From: Desulfocapsa sp050291935
GTDB lineage: Bacteria; Desulfobacterota; Desulfobulbia; Desulfobulbales; Desulfocapsaceae
Assembly: GCA_050291935.1 (NCBI GenBank)
Contig: JBNKKR010000005.1
Span: 65,142 to 129,141, forward strand
Reading direction: 5' to 3'
DNA length: 64,000 nt
Shown here one piece after another: positions 17,176 through 25,522 of the stretch. A program made the position numbers and the translations under genes. The notes under the pieces were generated by a model. It was not told the origin of the DNA and made no database searches. It saw only the letters and a list, made by a program, of their open reading frames with translations. The stretch's first letter is position 1, and each line of letters opens with the position of its first letter.

Positions 17176-19557
17176 GTGTCAGGTTCTATCTTAAATAATG
17201 GACTGTCCCTACGAACGCTTGGTTATATATCCATCGTAGCGCTCTCCACCCTTTTTTATGAATTGTCACTGATTCGTATCCTTGATACCCTCTGGTATCC
17301 ACATTTCGCCTATATGGTTATCACCTTAGCCCTTTTAGGATTTGGTATTTCAGGTGTGGTCACATCTGTGCTTGCAGAACGTGAGTTTCTTTTTCGCCAT
17401 GGTACTTTATTGCTTCTTAGTGTTAGCCTTGCACTCAGCTATGGTGGAATATTTTTCTTTTTGAACCGCTTTCACATAGATTTTATTGCATTTGAGACTA
17501 TTGCCTCCCTAGGCGTACGGGTATTGCTGGTCTTTTTGGGATTGGTTTTCCCATTTTTTGTAAGTGGATTGATTCTGTCGATTCTCTTCACCAAACATCA
17601 TAAGAAGTTTGGAAAACTCTATTTTTGGGATTTGGTTGGCGCCTCTTTGGGATGTCTGCTGGTGCCGTTGTTGATTCCCGTTTTTGGTGGACCAGGGATG
17701 TTATTTGTGGCCTCAATTTTTGCTTTTATGGCCATTACCCTGATCAGCCGTTCCAGGGTTGTACAGTCTGTTTCCATTCTCTGTTCAGTGTTGATTGCTG
17801 CTTTGTTACTCAGTAGGGGGGATAACTATCTTGAGATTAGCCCTCATATGGATAAACGTGGTTTTAAGAGTATGCAAGTGGATAAATTGCTTACCAAATG
17901 GGATAGGATATCAAGGATTGATCTTATTCAATACCGGGAGCAGTTTGTGTGGATTGCCTATGATGGAGGAACCCAAACCAGTTATTTTTATAATTTTGAT
18001 GGTGATTATGAAACATTACGAGAATCACTCCCAGAAAATGCTACCTTGCAGTTTTGGGATAAATTTGTTTTTGCATCCCATTGGCTGAAAGAGGGAACTG
18101 AGCCCACTGTACTTGTTATTGGCGCAGCGGGTGGCCAGGAAACCAAGGCCGCGATAACATTTGGGGCCAAGGAGGTTGACGCAGTTGAGATGGTGGGTTC
18201 CGTCCTTGAGCTTGGGAAGAGTAAGTATGCCGTTGAACCGTACAATAATGCTAAGGTAAACGTGGTAAGGGGTGAGGGGCGGAGTTTTTTGCGGGCTTCC
18301 GGAAAACGGTATGATATTATCCAGATGATGTCCAACCACACTTCCGCGTCCATTGCCTCCGGTTCAGGCGCTGTTTCCCCAAATTACCTGCAGACAACAG
18401 ATGGCTATAAGGAATATTTTGCCCATCTTTCAGAAAATGGTGTTTTACACATAAACCATCATATTTATCCGAAGATGGTTTTGACTGCTGCCCGTGCCTG
18501 GAAAGAGTCTGGCAGAAATGACTTTGCAAAACATTTTTTACTCTATTATGCCAATAATTGGTTTAACTTGCCGACGCTTCTAATCAAGATGAAGCCATGG
18601 ACAGAAGAGGAAGTGGCCAAAGTACGAACACTGATGGATGATAAGCGTTTTCATTTAAACCATAATCCTTTGGACCCCTCCACTTCAAAGCTTAAGAAAG
18701 AGTTTTTCACCGGCACTTTACCAAAGGAATTACTTGCCAAAATCCCCTATCGTATGGATGTGCCCACCGACGACCAACCATTTTTCAATCATATGCGGAA
18801 GCGTTTAAAGAAAGTGTCTTACAAAGAGCCATATGTTGACACTTCGGTGAAGGTACTTTTAAATGACTCCATTAAACATGGCGTCCCCATGGATATTATA
18901 CATCTGCTTGTTTCAGCAGGTTCGGCACTGCTGATTGCTGTTGTTTGCCTTTTTGGGCCACTTCTATTCTCAAAAGTTGGTCGTGCCCGTTGGCCTGGGA
19001 AGGGCGCTTTTATTGTCTATTTTGCATGTTTGGGAGCAGGGTTTATTAGTATTGAACTGATTTTTGTTCAGTTGTTTCATAAATTGGTCGGTTTCCCACT
19101 GTATACCTATGTGACGGTTGTCTTTGCATTTCTTCTTGCGGCAGGTCTCGGTAGTTATGTTACCGATAAAACGAATTTGCATACCAAAATCTCAGCCCGT
19201 TTTACTCCTTTTATGGTTATTCCCACCTACGGGATAGTACTATTGTTATGCAAAGAACCATTACTTAATTACTTTTTGCAATGGTCACCATTTTTCCGGA
19301 TGGCTGCAGCCTTTTTACTTATTGTGCCCCTTGGTTTTTTTATGGGAATGCCATTTGCTTTGGGGATAGCCAGCTCACATGCAAACGGAAAAGGAGCTGT
19401 GGGATGGGCATGGGCCATTAACGGGTTGTTTACCGTTTTAGGCGGGGTAGTTAGCATCGTCTTGGCCATTTATATTGGCTTTTTTAATACCTTGCTGCTT
19501 GCTTTTCTAATCTATATGTTGGCGGGTGTTTTGCTGCCCCGTTTTGCAAGGGCATAA
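17176..19557 (+). CDS. Polytopic membrane protein with spermidine-synthase-like domain
   Basis: About 793 aa. GTG 17176 was chosen because AGGAGA lies 5 nt upstream; a TTG at 17149 is less likely. Seven N-terminal membrane helices (STLFYELSLIRILDTLWYP is a recurring opening of this family) precede a Rossmann methyltransferase-like domain with VLVIGAAGGQETKAA and DAVEM. A second set of about seven helices follows. This is the membrane-fused spermine/spermidine synthase-like family. The catalytic Asp motif of true aminopropyltransferases (D-x-x-D-P type) is absent: that stretch reads YDIIQMMSNHTSAS. Polyamine synthesis is therefore unlikely. S-adenosylmethionine or an analogue may still bind. 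The role in this cluster is unknown. Confidence 0.75.
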   Translation: MSGSILNNGLSLRTLGYISIVALSTLFYELSLIRILDTLWYPHFAYMVITLALLGFGISGVVTSVLAEREFLFRHGTLLLLSVSLALSYGGIFFFLNRFHIDFIAFETIASLGVRVLLVFLGLVFPFFVSGLILSILFTKHHKKFGKLYFWDLVGASLGCLLVPLLIPVFGGPGMLFVASIFAFMAITLISRSRVVQSVSILCSVLIAALLLSRGDNYLEISPHMDKRGFKSMQVDKLLTKWDRISRIDLIQYREQFVWIAYDGGTQTSYFYNFDGDYETLRESLPENATLQFWDKFVFASHWLKEGTEPTVLVIGAAGGQETKAAITFGAKEVDAVEMVGSVLELGKSKYAVEPYNNAKVNVVRGEGRSFLRASGKRYDIIQMMSNHTSASIASGSGAVSPNYLQTTDGYKEYFAHLSENGVLHINHHIYPKMVLTAARAWKESGRNDFAKHFLLYYANNWFNLPTLLIKMKPWTEEEVAKVRTLMDDKRFHLNHNPLDPSTSKLKKEFFTGTLPKELLAKIPYRMDVPTDDQPFFNHMRKRLKKVSYKEPYVDTSVKVLLNDSIKHGVPMDIIHLLVSAGSALLIAVVCLFGPLLFSKVGRARWPGKGAFIVYFACLGAGFISIELIFVQLFHKLVGFPLYTYVTVVFAFLLAAGLGSYVTDKTNLHTKISARFTPFMVIPTYGIVLLLCKEPLLNYFLQWSPFFRMAAAFLLIVPLGFFMGMPFALGIASSHANGKGAVGWAWAINGLFTVLGGVVSIVLAIYIGFFNTLLLAFLIYMLAGVLLPRFARA

Positions 19558-19594
19558 ATGGAAACTCCGCTAAATAAAAGAAAGAAGGAGCGAT

Positions 19595-20407
19595 ATGGCT
19601 GTATTAATTGATGGGCATGTTCATTTGTATCCGGAGTTTTCCACCCTGGAATTTTTCGATGCGGTCTTTGCTAATTTTCATCTGATTCGAGATGGGCAAA
19701 ATTTGCCAACCGATTCTGATTATGCCATTTTTTTAACAGAAGGGGGAGACCACGATATGTTTTCCAAACTGTTTACAATGACAGAATTAAGAGATGAAGA
19801 TGGATCGCAAAGGTTCACCATTGAGCGTTGTCCGGGGCAGAACAGCCTGTTAGTGAAAAAAGATGATGTCAGGTTGTATGTATTTCGGGGACGACAGCAT
19901 GTTAGTGAAGAGAAGATAGAACTTCTCTCACTCTTTTCAAGGGAAGCAATTAAAGATAGAAGTCTGTCTTTACAAACACTTGCCCAAAAGGTGGCCGAAT
20001 CTAACGGAATAGTTGTTATTCCTTGGGGAGTGGGGAAATGGTTTGGCAAAAGGGGGAAAACGATTAAAAAGTTCCTTGAGCAAGAACAGAAAATTCCCTT
20101 TTTTCTTGGTGATAGTGGAAACCGGCCATTATTTTGGCCGACACCTTCGTTATTTGCAGTGGCAGCAAATAAAGGAGTCCAGCTTTTATCCGGGAGCGAT
20201 CCTTTACCCCTTCGGTCCCATTACAAACGGGCAGTAAGTACCGGAACCATGTTTGTAGAAGGTTCTATAGCTCCTGATAATCCGGAAAAATCGCTTCGAG
20301 AACTGTTTCTTTCGGGTATAAACGGGGTAGAGTTTGGCCTTCGTCAAAATCCCTTTGCTTTTTTTTATGACCAGTTATATATCAACGTTCTAAAGAGATT
20401 TTTTTAA
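19595..20407 (+). CDS. PHP/amidohydrolase-like protein, unknown substrate
   Basis: 270 aa, ATG 19595 with a strong GAAGGAG site about 5 nt upstream. It starts with a metal-binding pattern, LIDGHVHLYP, like the first strand of PHP and amidohydrolase barrels. Other possible ligands are GGDHDMF, IPWGVGKWFGKRGK, FLGDSGNRPLFWP and LLSGSDPLPLRSHY. The order of His and Asp suits a TIM-barrel metal hydrolase, but I cannot place it in a named family. It has no signal peptide or membrane helix. It sits 37 nt after the membrane spermidine-synthase-like gene, so the two may act together. Phosphatase or hydrolase activity is inference only. Confidence 0.7.
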   Translation: MAVLIDGHVHLYPEFSTLEFFDAVFANFHLIRDGQNLPTDSDYAIFLTEGGDHDMFSKLFTMTELRDEDGSQRFTIERCPGQNSLLVKKDDVRLYVFRGRQHVSEEKIELLSLFSREAIKDRSLSLQTLAQKVAESNGIVVIPWGVGKWFGKRGKTIKKFLEQEQKIPFFLGDSGNRPLFWPTPSLFAVAANKGVQLLSGSDPLPLRSHYKRAVSTGTMFVEGSIAPDNPEKSLRELFLSGINGVEFGLRQNPFAFFYDQLYINVLKRFF

Positions 20408-20414
20408 AAGTATA

Positions 20415-20482
20415 AAGCTGAGCTGAGCAGCTTGCCTGCTCGTACGAAACTTATGCCCTGGCGGTATAAGGCAAGCTTATAC
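20415..20482. repeat. Cluster of overlapping inverted repeats in an intergenic gap
   Basis: The 138-nt gap 20408-20545 can fold in several exclusive ways. AAGCTG/CAGCTT is at 20415-20433. AGCTTGCC at 20429-20436 pairs with GGCAAGCT at 20470-20477. CTTATGCC at 20450-20457 pairs with GGTATAAG at 20463-20470 (one G-U). GTATAAG at 20464-20470 pairs with CTTATAC at 20476-20482. A T-rich stretch follows (TTGTTTTTATTTT). It could be a weak terminator or attenuator before the SGNH/carbamoyltransferase cassette. Confidence 0.35.
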
Positions 20483-20545
20483 TTCCTGTCTTGTTTTTAT
20501 TTTCAAACCAAGGGGGCATTTATTTATCATAAATGAAATAGATAC

Positions 20546-21592
20546 GTGGAATCCGTTGACGCGCCAAGGCGTGGAATTGTTTTTAAGGTTGCTGTAATTA
20601 CGTTCTTTCTGTTGTTTTTCTCCATGCTAATGCTTTTCTGTATGGAAGGATGTTTTCGCTTTGTATATCGCAATGTGTTATCGACAGCCGATGGCACGTC
20701 GTATTTTTCAGTAAAAAGCCATCATCTCTTTGCGGCGGAGCAAAATAGTTGGAAATTTAGGGGTAAGCAATTTGAAGAGCGTCCCGATGATCGGTATAGA
20801 TTGGTAGTTGCCGGTGACAGTTTGGCCTGGGGACAGGGTGTTTATCCAGCAAGTGAACGTTTTCCTGAACGTGTTGAGTCAATGTTGGATAGATCGGGGA
20901 GGGGAGCTTCCTCCGATCTTGAAATGATTAATATTGGAATACGTGGTTTTAATCTTTCCAATCACTTGAAATTTCTATCTTTTATTGATGACATTAAACC
21001 TGATTACGTTCTGTATCAGTGGTATATCAATGATATGGTGCCCAACCATAATCCAAAATATTACACGCCGGAACATTTATTGAAAAATCGGGGTGTGCAT
21101 ACATGGTTTTGGCAGCACTCGGCCTTGTATTATCTTATGCAAAGATGGTACGGGAGCTGGCAGATAAGTCATGGAAAAAAGAAGACCTATGCCCAGTTTT
21201 TACAAACTGTTCTTGCAGATCCTAATGGGAAAGCTGCTCAACGGGCGAAGCGTATTTTTGTAAAGATGATTCATCATCATAGGGAGAAAAATAGAGGATT
21301 TGGGGTGGTATTGTTTCCCAGTTTTTATGGACCAATGGATCATTATAACCTTGATTTTCTCCATGAGCAGATGTTGACCGTTTGTAATGAAGAGCATGTT
21401 GATTGTTTGGATTTGCGAGATGCATATAGGGATGTCGATCATAAAAAACTATGGGCAAATTCTTTTGATCCGCACCCCGGCAAGCTTGCCCACAAAATTG
21501 CGGCAGATGCGATTTATGCCCATTTTGGTGCTTCTTGGCAAGAAAAGGCCAAGCAAAAGGAAGAAATGGCCCACGGGAAACTGAAAGGATGA
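20546..21592 (+). CDS. Membrane-anchored SGNH/GDSL hydrolase
   Basis: 348 aa from GTG 20546. An N-terminal membrane helix (VAVITFFLLFFSMLMLFCM) anchors the protein, with the rest outside. SGNH blocks are visible: VVAGDSLAWGQGV (nucleophile Ser), INIGIRGFN, YQWYINDMVPN (the N of block III) and FDPHPGKLAHKIAADAI (Asp and His of block V). Such enzymes add or remove acyl groups on polysaccharides. It overlaps the SxtJ-like gene by ATGA, and a carbamoyltransferase follows. This is a recurring order in surface-glycan loci, so it probably modifies the same glycan. Confidence 0.88.
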   Translation: MESVDAPRRGIVFKVAVITFFLLFFSMLMLFCMEGCFRFVYRNVLSTADGTSYFSVKSHHLFAAEQNSWKFRGKQFEERPDDRYRLVVAGDSLAWGQGVYPASERFPERVESMLDRSGRGASSDLEMINIGIRGFNLSNHLKFLSFIDDIKPDYVLYQWYINDMVPNHNPKYYTPEHLLKNRGVHTWFWQHSALYYLMQRWYGSWQISHGKKKTYAQFLQTVLADPNGKAAQRAKRIFVKMIHHHREKNRGFGVVLFPSFYGPMDHYNLDFLHEQMLTVCNEEHVDCLDLRDAYRDVDHKKLWANSFDPHPGKLAHKIAADAIYAHFGASWQEKAKQKEEMAHGKLKG

Positions 21593-22047
21593 AAACAAAA
21601 TATCAACAAAATAATGTTTCCAAGGCCATTTGGCCCTGGCACCAAGAAAAGGCTCCGTCTTTGGAGAAGAAACCGACACTGCTTTCTGCAATATTCATTT
21701 TACTACTATCCTGGGGGGTTGGATATTTTTTGTATCGATCGCAACACACTATGCTTGCGTTGGTAACTTTTTCCATTTCCATACTGGTTTTTATTTCCGC
21801 TCTTTTTCTTCCATCGCTTTACGCAAGCATCGACCGTTTTTGTAAGAAAATATCTTCTATTGTCGGGATGTTGTTAACCTGGTTTTTTCTTCTCCCCTTT
21901 TTTTATATCTGTTTCCCATTGGGAAGGATTGCTCAGCTAATCAAAAGAAAGGACCCAATGCAGCGATCCTTTGATTCTAAAAGTTCGACATATTGGCAAA
22001 TTTGCAACGAATCTTCCTCGGTAGATGGCTATAAGAGGCAGTTTTAA
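21589..22047 (+). CDS. SxtJ-family membrane protein
   Basis: 152 aa, ATG 21589 overlapping the stop of the SGNH gene (ATGA); the open frame extends further upstream inside that gene but the overlap start is natural. Two hydrophobic hairpins (LLSAIFILLLSWGVGYFLY with LVTFSISILVFISALFLP, then VGMLLTWFFLLPFFYICFPLG) are followed by a polar tail with KSSTYW. Size, helix pattern and position before a NodU/CmcH-type carbamoyltransferase fit the SxtJ family named from saxitoxin clusters. Its function is unknown there too. Its stop shares one base with the next start (TAATG). Confidence 0.82.
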   Translation: MKTKYQQNNVSKAIWPWHQEKAPSLEKKPTLLSAIFILLLSWGVGYFLYRSQHTMLALVTFSISILVFISALFLPSLYASIDRFCKKISSIVGMLLTWFFLLPFFYICFPLGRIAQLIKRKDPMQRSFDSKSSTYWQICNESSSVDGYKRQF

Positions 22048-23873
22048 TGAATATTCTTGGGATTAGTGCATATTATCACGATTCTGCAGCAGCGTTAATC
22101 CAGGACGGGAAAATTGTTGCTGCAGCCCAGGAAGAACGCTTTAGCAGGATAAAACATGATCATGCTTTTCCGCTCCATGCTATCCGCTACTGTTTGGCAG
22201 AAGCTGGAGGGGACAAGACACAAGTTGATGCGGTAACATTTTATGACAAGCCTATTTTAAAGTTTGCAAGACTTATGGAGACCTACTTCAGTGTGGCTCC
22301 ATTGGGACTCGCCTCCTTTATGAAGGCCATGCCACTCTGGATGAAACAGAAATTGTGGATTCCATATATGATTGAAAAGGGACTTGCCCAATGTGGGGTA
22401 AAATGTGAAGAGACCTTTTTTGCCGAGCATCATCAGTCCCATGGTGCTTCTTCTTTTTATCCATCACCTTTTCAAGAGGCGGCAATTTTAACCCTTGATG
22501 GTGTTGGAGAGTGGGCCACTGCAACGATTGCGGTTGGACATGACAACAGAATAGAGATGCAACGAGAGTTGCGCTTTCCGCACTCACTTGGACTTTTATA
22601 CTCCGCCCTTACTTATTTTACCGGTTTCAGGGTAAATTCCGGTGAATATAAGCTAATGGGCCTCGCACCCTATGGCAAAGCAAAGTATGTTGATCGAATT
22701 TTCGAGCACCTCTTGGACCTGAAAGAGGATGGGTCGTTTCGCCTCAATATGGACTACTTTTCCTATATGCAAGGCTTGAAGATGACCTCAAAAAAAATGG
22801 AACAGCTTTTTGATGGCCCACCTCGCGTTCCTGAAAGTTCGATTACCCAAAGAGAAATGGACATAGCGGCTTCTATTCAAGTGGTGACCGAGGAAATTGT
22901 ACTTCGCATGGCGCGCTATGTTAAAGAGCTAACGGGGATGGAATTTCTTTGTCTTTCAGGAGGGGTAGCGTTAAATTGTGTTGCCAATGGACGTTTACTG
23001 CGAGAAAAACTGTTTAAGGATATCTATATCCAGCCAGCATCCGGGGACGCTGGAGGCGCCCTTGGCGCTGCGCTGCTTACCTGGTACCAGATTAAAGGTA
23101 ACTCTCGGAGAGTGAGAGGTCGTTCTGATGGCATGGAGGGGTCTTATCTTGGCCCGTCCTTTGATGATGAAGAAATAGGAGCGTATCTTGGCTATCACAA
23201 CTACATAGCCCACAAAATGGAAGGCTCAGATTGGAGTCGTGGAATTGCTGAGAGGATGGCCGACGGAAAGGTTATAGGTCTTTTTCAAGGGAGAATGGAA
23301 TTTGGCCCAAGGGCCCTTGGTTGTCGCTCAATTATTGGTGATGCCCGTTCTACCACCATGCAGTCCATAATGAATCTAAAAATTAAGTATAGAGAATCGT
23401 TTCGACCTTTTGCCCCATCTTGTCTTGCGGAAAAAGTTGGGGACTATTTTGAGATAGATCGTCCGTCACCCTATATGCTGTTAGTGGCAGATGTAAAAAA
23501 GGATAGATGTCTTGCAGTGGGAGAGCAAAAGGAGGTGCCTTTTGAAAAACAGATTAACCAGGTACGCTCAGATATACCGGCTGTAACCCATGTTGATTGT
23601 TCCGCTAGAATACAGACAGTAACTCCAGAAACAAATAAAAAGTATTATGATATCATCAAGGCTTTTGAAGAGTTGACCAGTTATGGGGTGATTATAAATA
23701 CTTCTTTTAACGTTCGTGGAGAACCCATTGTCTGCACTCCTGAAGATGCCTATCGTTGTTTTATGCGAACAGAAATGGATTGTTTGGTCCTTGGCTCGTA
23801 TATACTGGAGAAAAATGAGCAGCCGAAGTATGCAGATGATGTAAATTGGCGCAAAAGTTATACTTTGGATTAA
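22047..23873 (+). CDS. O-carbamoyltransferase, NodU/CmcH/SxtI family
   Basis: 608 aa, ATG 22047. The N-terminal Kae1-like ATPase domain shows LGISAYYHDSAAALIQDG, AAQEERFSRIKHD, the metal/substrate His pair in AEHHQSHGASSFYPSPF, and ILTLDGVGEW. The C-terminal domain begins near LFQGRMEFGPRALGCRS. The family uses carbamoyl phosphate and ATP to make carbamoyl-adenylate and transfers the carbamoyl group to a hydroxyl. In this neighbourhood the acceptor is probably a sugar of the surface glycan or its precursor. With the SxtJ-like gene before and DUF5989 gene after, it repeats the sxtJ-sxtI-sxtK association. Confidence 0.92.
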   Translation: MNILGISAYYHDSAAALIQDGKIVAAAQEERFSRIKHDHAFPLHAIRYCLAEAGGDKTQVDAVTFYDKPILKFARLMETYFSVAPLGLASFMKAMPLWMKQKLWIPYMIEKGLAQCGVKCEETFFAEHHQSHGASSFYPSPFQEAAILTLDGVGEWATATIAVGHDNRIEMQRELRFPHSLGLLYSALTYFTGFRVNSGEYKLMGLAPYGKAKYVDRIFEHLLDLKEDGSFRLNMDYFSYMQGLKMTSKKMEQLFDGPPRVPESSITQREMDIAASIQVVTEEIVLRMARYVKELTGMEFLCLSGGVALNCVANGRLLREKLFKDIYIQPASGDAGGALGAALLTWYQIKGNSRRVRGRSDGMEGSYLGPSFDDEEIGAYLGYHNYIAHKMEGSDWSRGIAERMADGKVIGLFQGRMEFGPRALGCRSIIGDARSTTMQSIMNLKIKYRESFRPFAPSCLAEKVGDYFEIDRPSPYMLLVADVKKDRCLAVGEQKEVPFEKQINQVRSDIPAVTHVDCSARIQTVTPETNKKYYDIIKAFEELTSYGVIINTSFNVRGEPIVCTPEDAYRCFMRTEMDCLVLGSYILEKNEQPKYADDVNWRKSYTLD

Positions 23874-23966
23874 CAGAGTAATTGTTTTTTAGGGAAAAAC
23901 GTTGAAGGTTGTTGGAAATTTCCCATGTATCAACCGGGTTGTCAAGGTGGATAGAGGAGAGGGTAT

Positions 23967-24131
23967 ATGCGATTTTTTAAACATGTTGTTGCTCTTATAA
24001 AAGAGATATTTCAATTTGCCTGGAAGAAGAAGGTATGGTGGATTGTACCAGTGGTTCTTGCTTCTTTTGTTATCGCCATTTTGGTCGTTGTTGGTGAAAC
24101 CTCGGCACCATTTATTTATACCTTGTTCTAG
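23967..24131 (+). CDS. DUF5989 (SxtK-like) single-helix membrane protein
   Basis: A 54-residue gene easily missed by length cut-offs. ATG 23967 has GAGGAGAGGG a few bases upstream, a strong ribosome site. The product begins MRFFKHVVALIKEIFQFAW, then KKKVWWIVPVVLASFVIAI (one membrane helix) and ends GETSAPFIYTLF. This matches the DUF5989/SxtK pattern, including the K-W-W-P start of the helix and the S-A-P-F-I-Y-T-L-F end. It lies 93 nt after the carbamoyltransferase. It probably forms a membrane complex with the SxtJ-like protein that positions the carbamoyltransferase; this is inference. Confidence 0.85.
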   Translation: MRFFKHVVALIKEIFQFAWKKKVWWIVPVVLASFVIAILVVVGETSAPFIYTLF

Positions 24132-24175
24132 ATAAACGAAAAAAATAGTATTTCACTGAGTACTTCAGGAATTGA

Positions 24176-25348
24176 ATGAGAAAAAAAAGCGTCCTGTTTA
24201 TATCCCCTCAGCCTTTTTTTCAGTGGCGGGGGTCGCCCATTCGTGTTGGCTTTAATCTTCTGGCCTTGACCGAGGCTGGCTATCGTGTTGATTTATTAAC
24301 CCTACCGGTTGGTGAAGACCGGGAGATAGAGGGCGCAAAAATTATCCGGGTGGCTAATCCCTTTCGCATTCGTGATGTGCCCATTGGTCCTTCTGGTTCC
24401 AAACTTTTTTTTGACTTGCTTATTCTTGTAAAGGGCCTCTTTCTTTGTCTTCGAAATCAGTATGATGTGATCCATGGGATTGAAGATGCAGGAATGATTG
24501 CGGTGCTCCTTGCAAAATTATTCAGGAAAAAAGTCATTTTTGAAAAACATTCTGATCCCTCCTCTTACAAGAAGGGAGGGCTACGGAATCTGATAATGAA
24601 ACTGTATGGCTGGGTAGAACAGGTAACAGTCAGATTCGCAGATGCAGTTATTGGCACCGGAGAAGGTCTTGTAGCGCAAGTCGATGCCATGGGTACAAAA
24701 ACCCGGGCGTTTCATATTTTTGATATCCCTTCCTCGCTTGCTGATCCTGATCCTGCTGAGGTGAAACAAATCAAACATAAGTTGCAGCAGCAAGACAGTG
24801 AGGTGTTGATCACTTTTGTTGGCTCCTTTGCCGTTTATCAAGGCGTGGATCTAATGTTTGCAGCAATACCTGCAGTACTTGCCAAAACAGCTTCGGTCCG
24901 TTTTGTAGTAATCGGAGGCAATGCTGATCAGATTGCCACCAGAAAAGCTATGCTTGCTGAAAAAGGGTGTGCGGATCAGGTTACTTTTCTGGGAAAGGTA
25001 GCACCCGATGTGTTGCCAAATTATTTATCGGCCTCTGATATCTTACTTTCCCCTCGAATTTCAGGGGTGAATACGCCTTTAAAAATTCTTGATTATATGA
25101 AGGCTGGAAAGGCGATTATGGCAACGGATGTTGAGTCCAACAGGCTTCTTGTTGATGAATCCACTGCGGTTTTGGCGCATCCGGAACCGGTCGCCTTCGC
25201 TAATGGTCTCTCTTTGTTGGCAATGGATCCTCAAAAACGTGCCACTTTAGGGCAGTCTGGCAGGGCTCTTTACGAAAATCGTTATAATTTTCAGCACTAT
25301 AGTAGGCGTCTTACCGATTGCTATAGTTACGTGATAAATGTTTCGTGA
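24176..25348 (+). CDS. GT4 glycosyltransferase
   Basis: 390 aa, ATG 24176. It is a GT-B enzyme: the N-terminal half opens with VLFISPQPFFQWRGSPIRV and contains VIHGIEDAGMIAVLLAK and IFEKHSDPSSYKK. The C-terminal half has TFVGSFAVYQGVDLMFAAI, FLGKVAPDVLPNYLSASDIL and the donor-site segment SPRISGVNTPLKILDYMKAG. The usual E-x7-E is shifted (the first Glu position lies within RISGVNTPLK), as in some GT4 subgroups. It is cytoplasmic and retaining, transferring a sugar from a nucleotide donor to the growing glycan. A 174-nt gap without clear signals follows. Confidence 0.85.
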   Translation: MRKKSVLFISPQPFFQWRGSPIRVGFNLLALTEAGYRVDLLTLPVGEDREIEGAKIIRVANPFRIRDVPIGPSGSKLFFDLLILVKGLFLCLRNQYDVIHGIEDAGMIAVLLAKLFRKKVIFEKHSDPSSYKKGGLRNLIMKLYGWVEQVTVRFADAVIGTGEGLVAQVDAMGTKTRAFHIFDIPSSLADPDPAEVKQIKHKLQQQDSEVLITFVGSFAVYQGVDLMFAAIPAVLAKTASVRFVVIGGNADQIATRKAMLAEKGCADQVTFLGKVAPDVLPNYLSASDILLSPRISGVNTPLKILDYMKAGKAIMATDVESNRLLVDESTAVLAHPEPVAFANGLSLLAMDPQKRATLGQSGRALYENRYNFQHYSRRLTDCYSYVINVS

Positions 25349-25522
25349 CTACTTACAAAAATGTAAAAATCCCAAATAAAAAAAGTCTCGTAAAAGTCTT
25401 TTATGGATGGTAGTTTCTAAGGTTTTTACGGATCGTCCAGAACGCTATATTTAACGGAACCAAGGGAGTGCCACACAATTTGTATTGTTGCTGGTCTTGC
25501 CCATCATATAAGGAACACTCTT

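Noticed and set aside
17176..19557. Genuine spermidine synthase
   Set aside because: The catalytic Asp motif is absent and the domain is embedded in a polytopic membrane protein.
20546..24131. Saxitoxin-type toxin cluster
   Set aside because: Only the SxtJ/SxtI/SxtK-like trio is shared; the surrounding genes are glycan genes and no saxitoxin core enzymes are seen.
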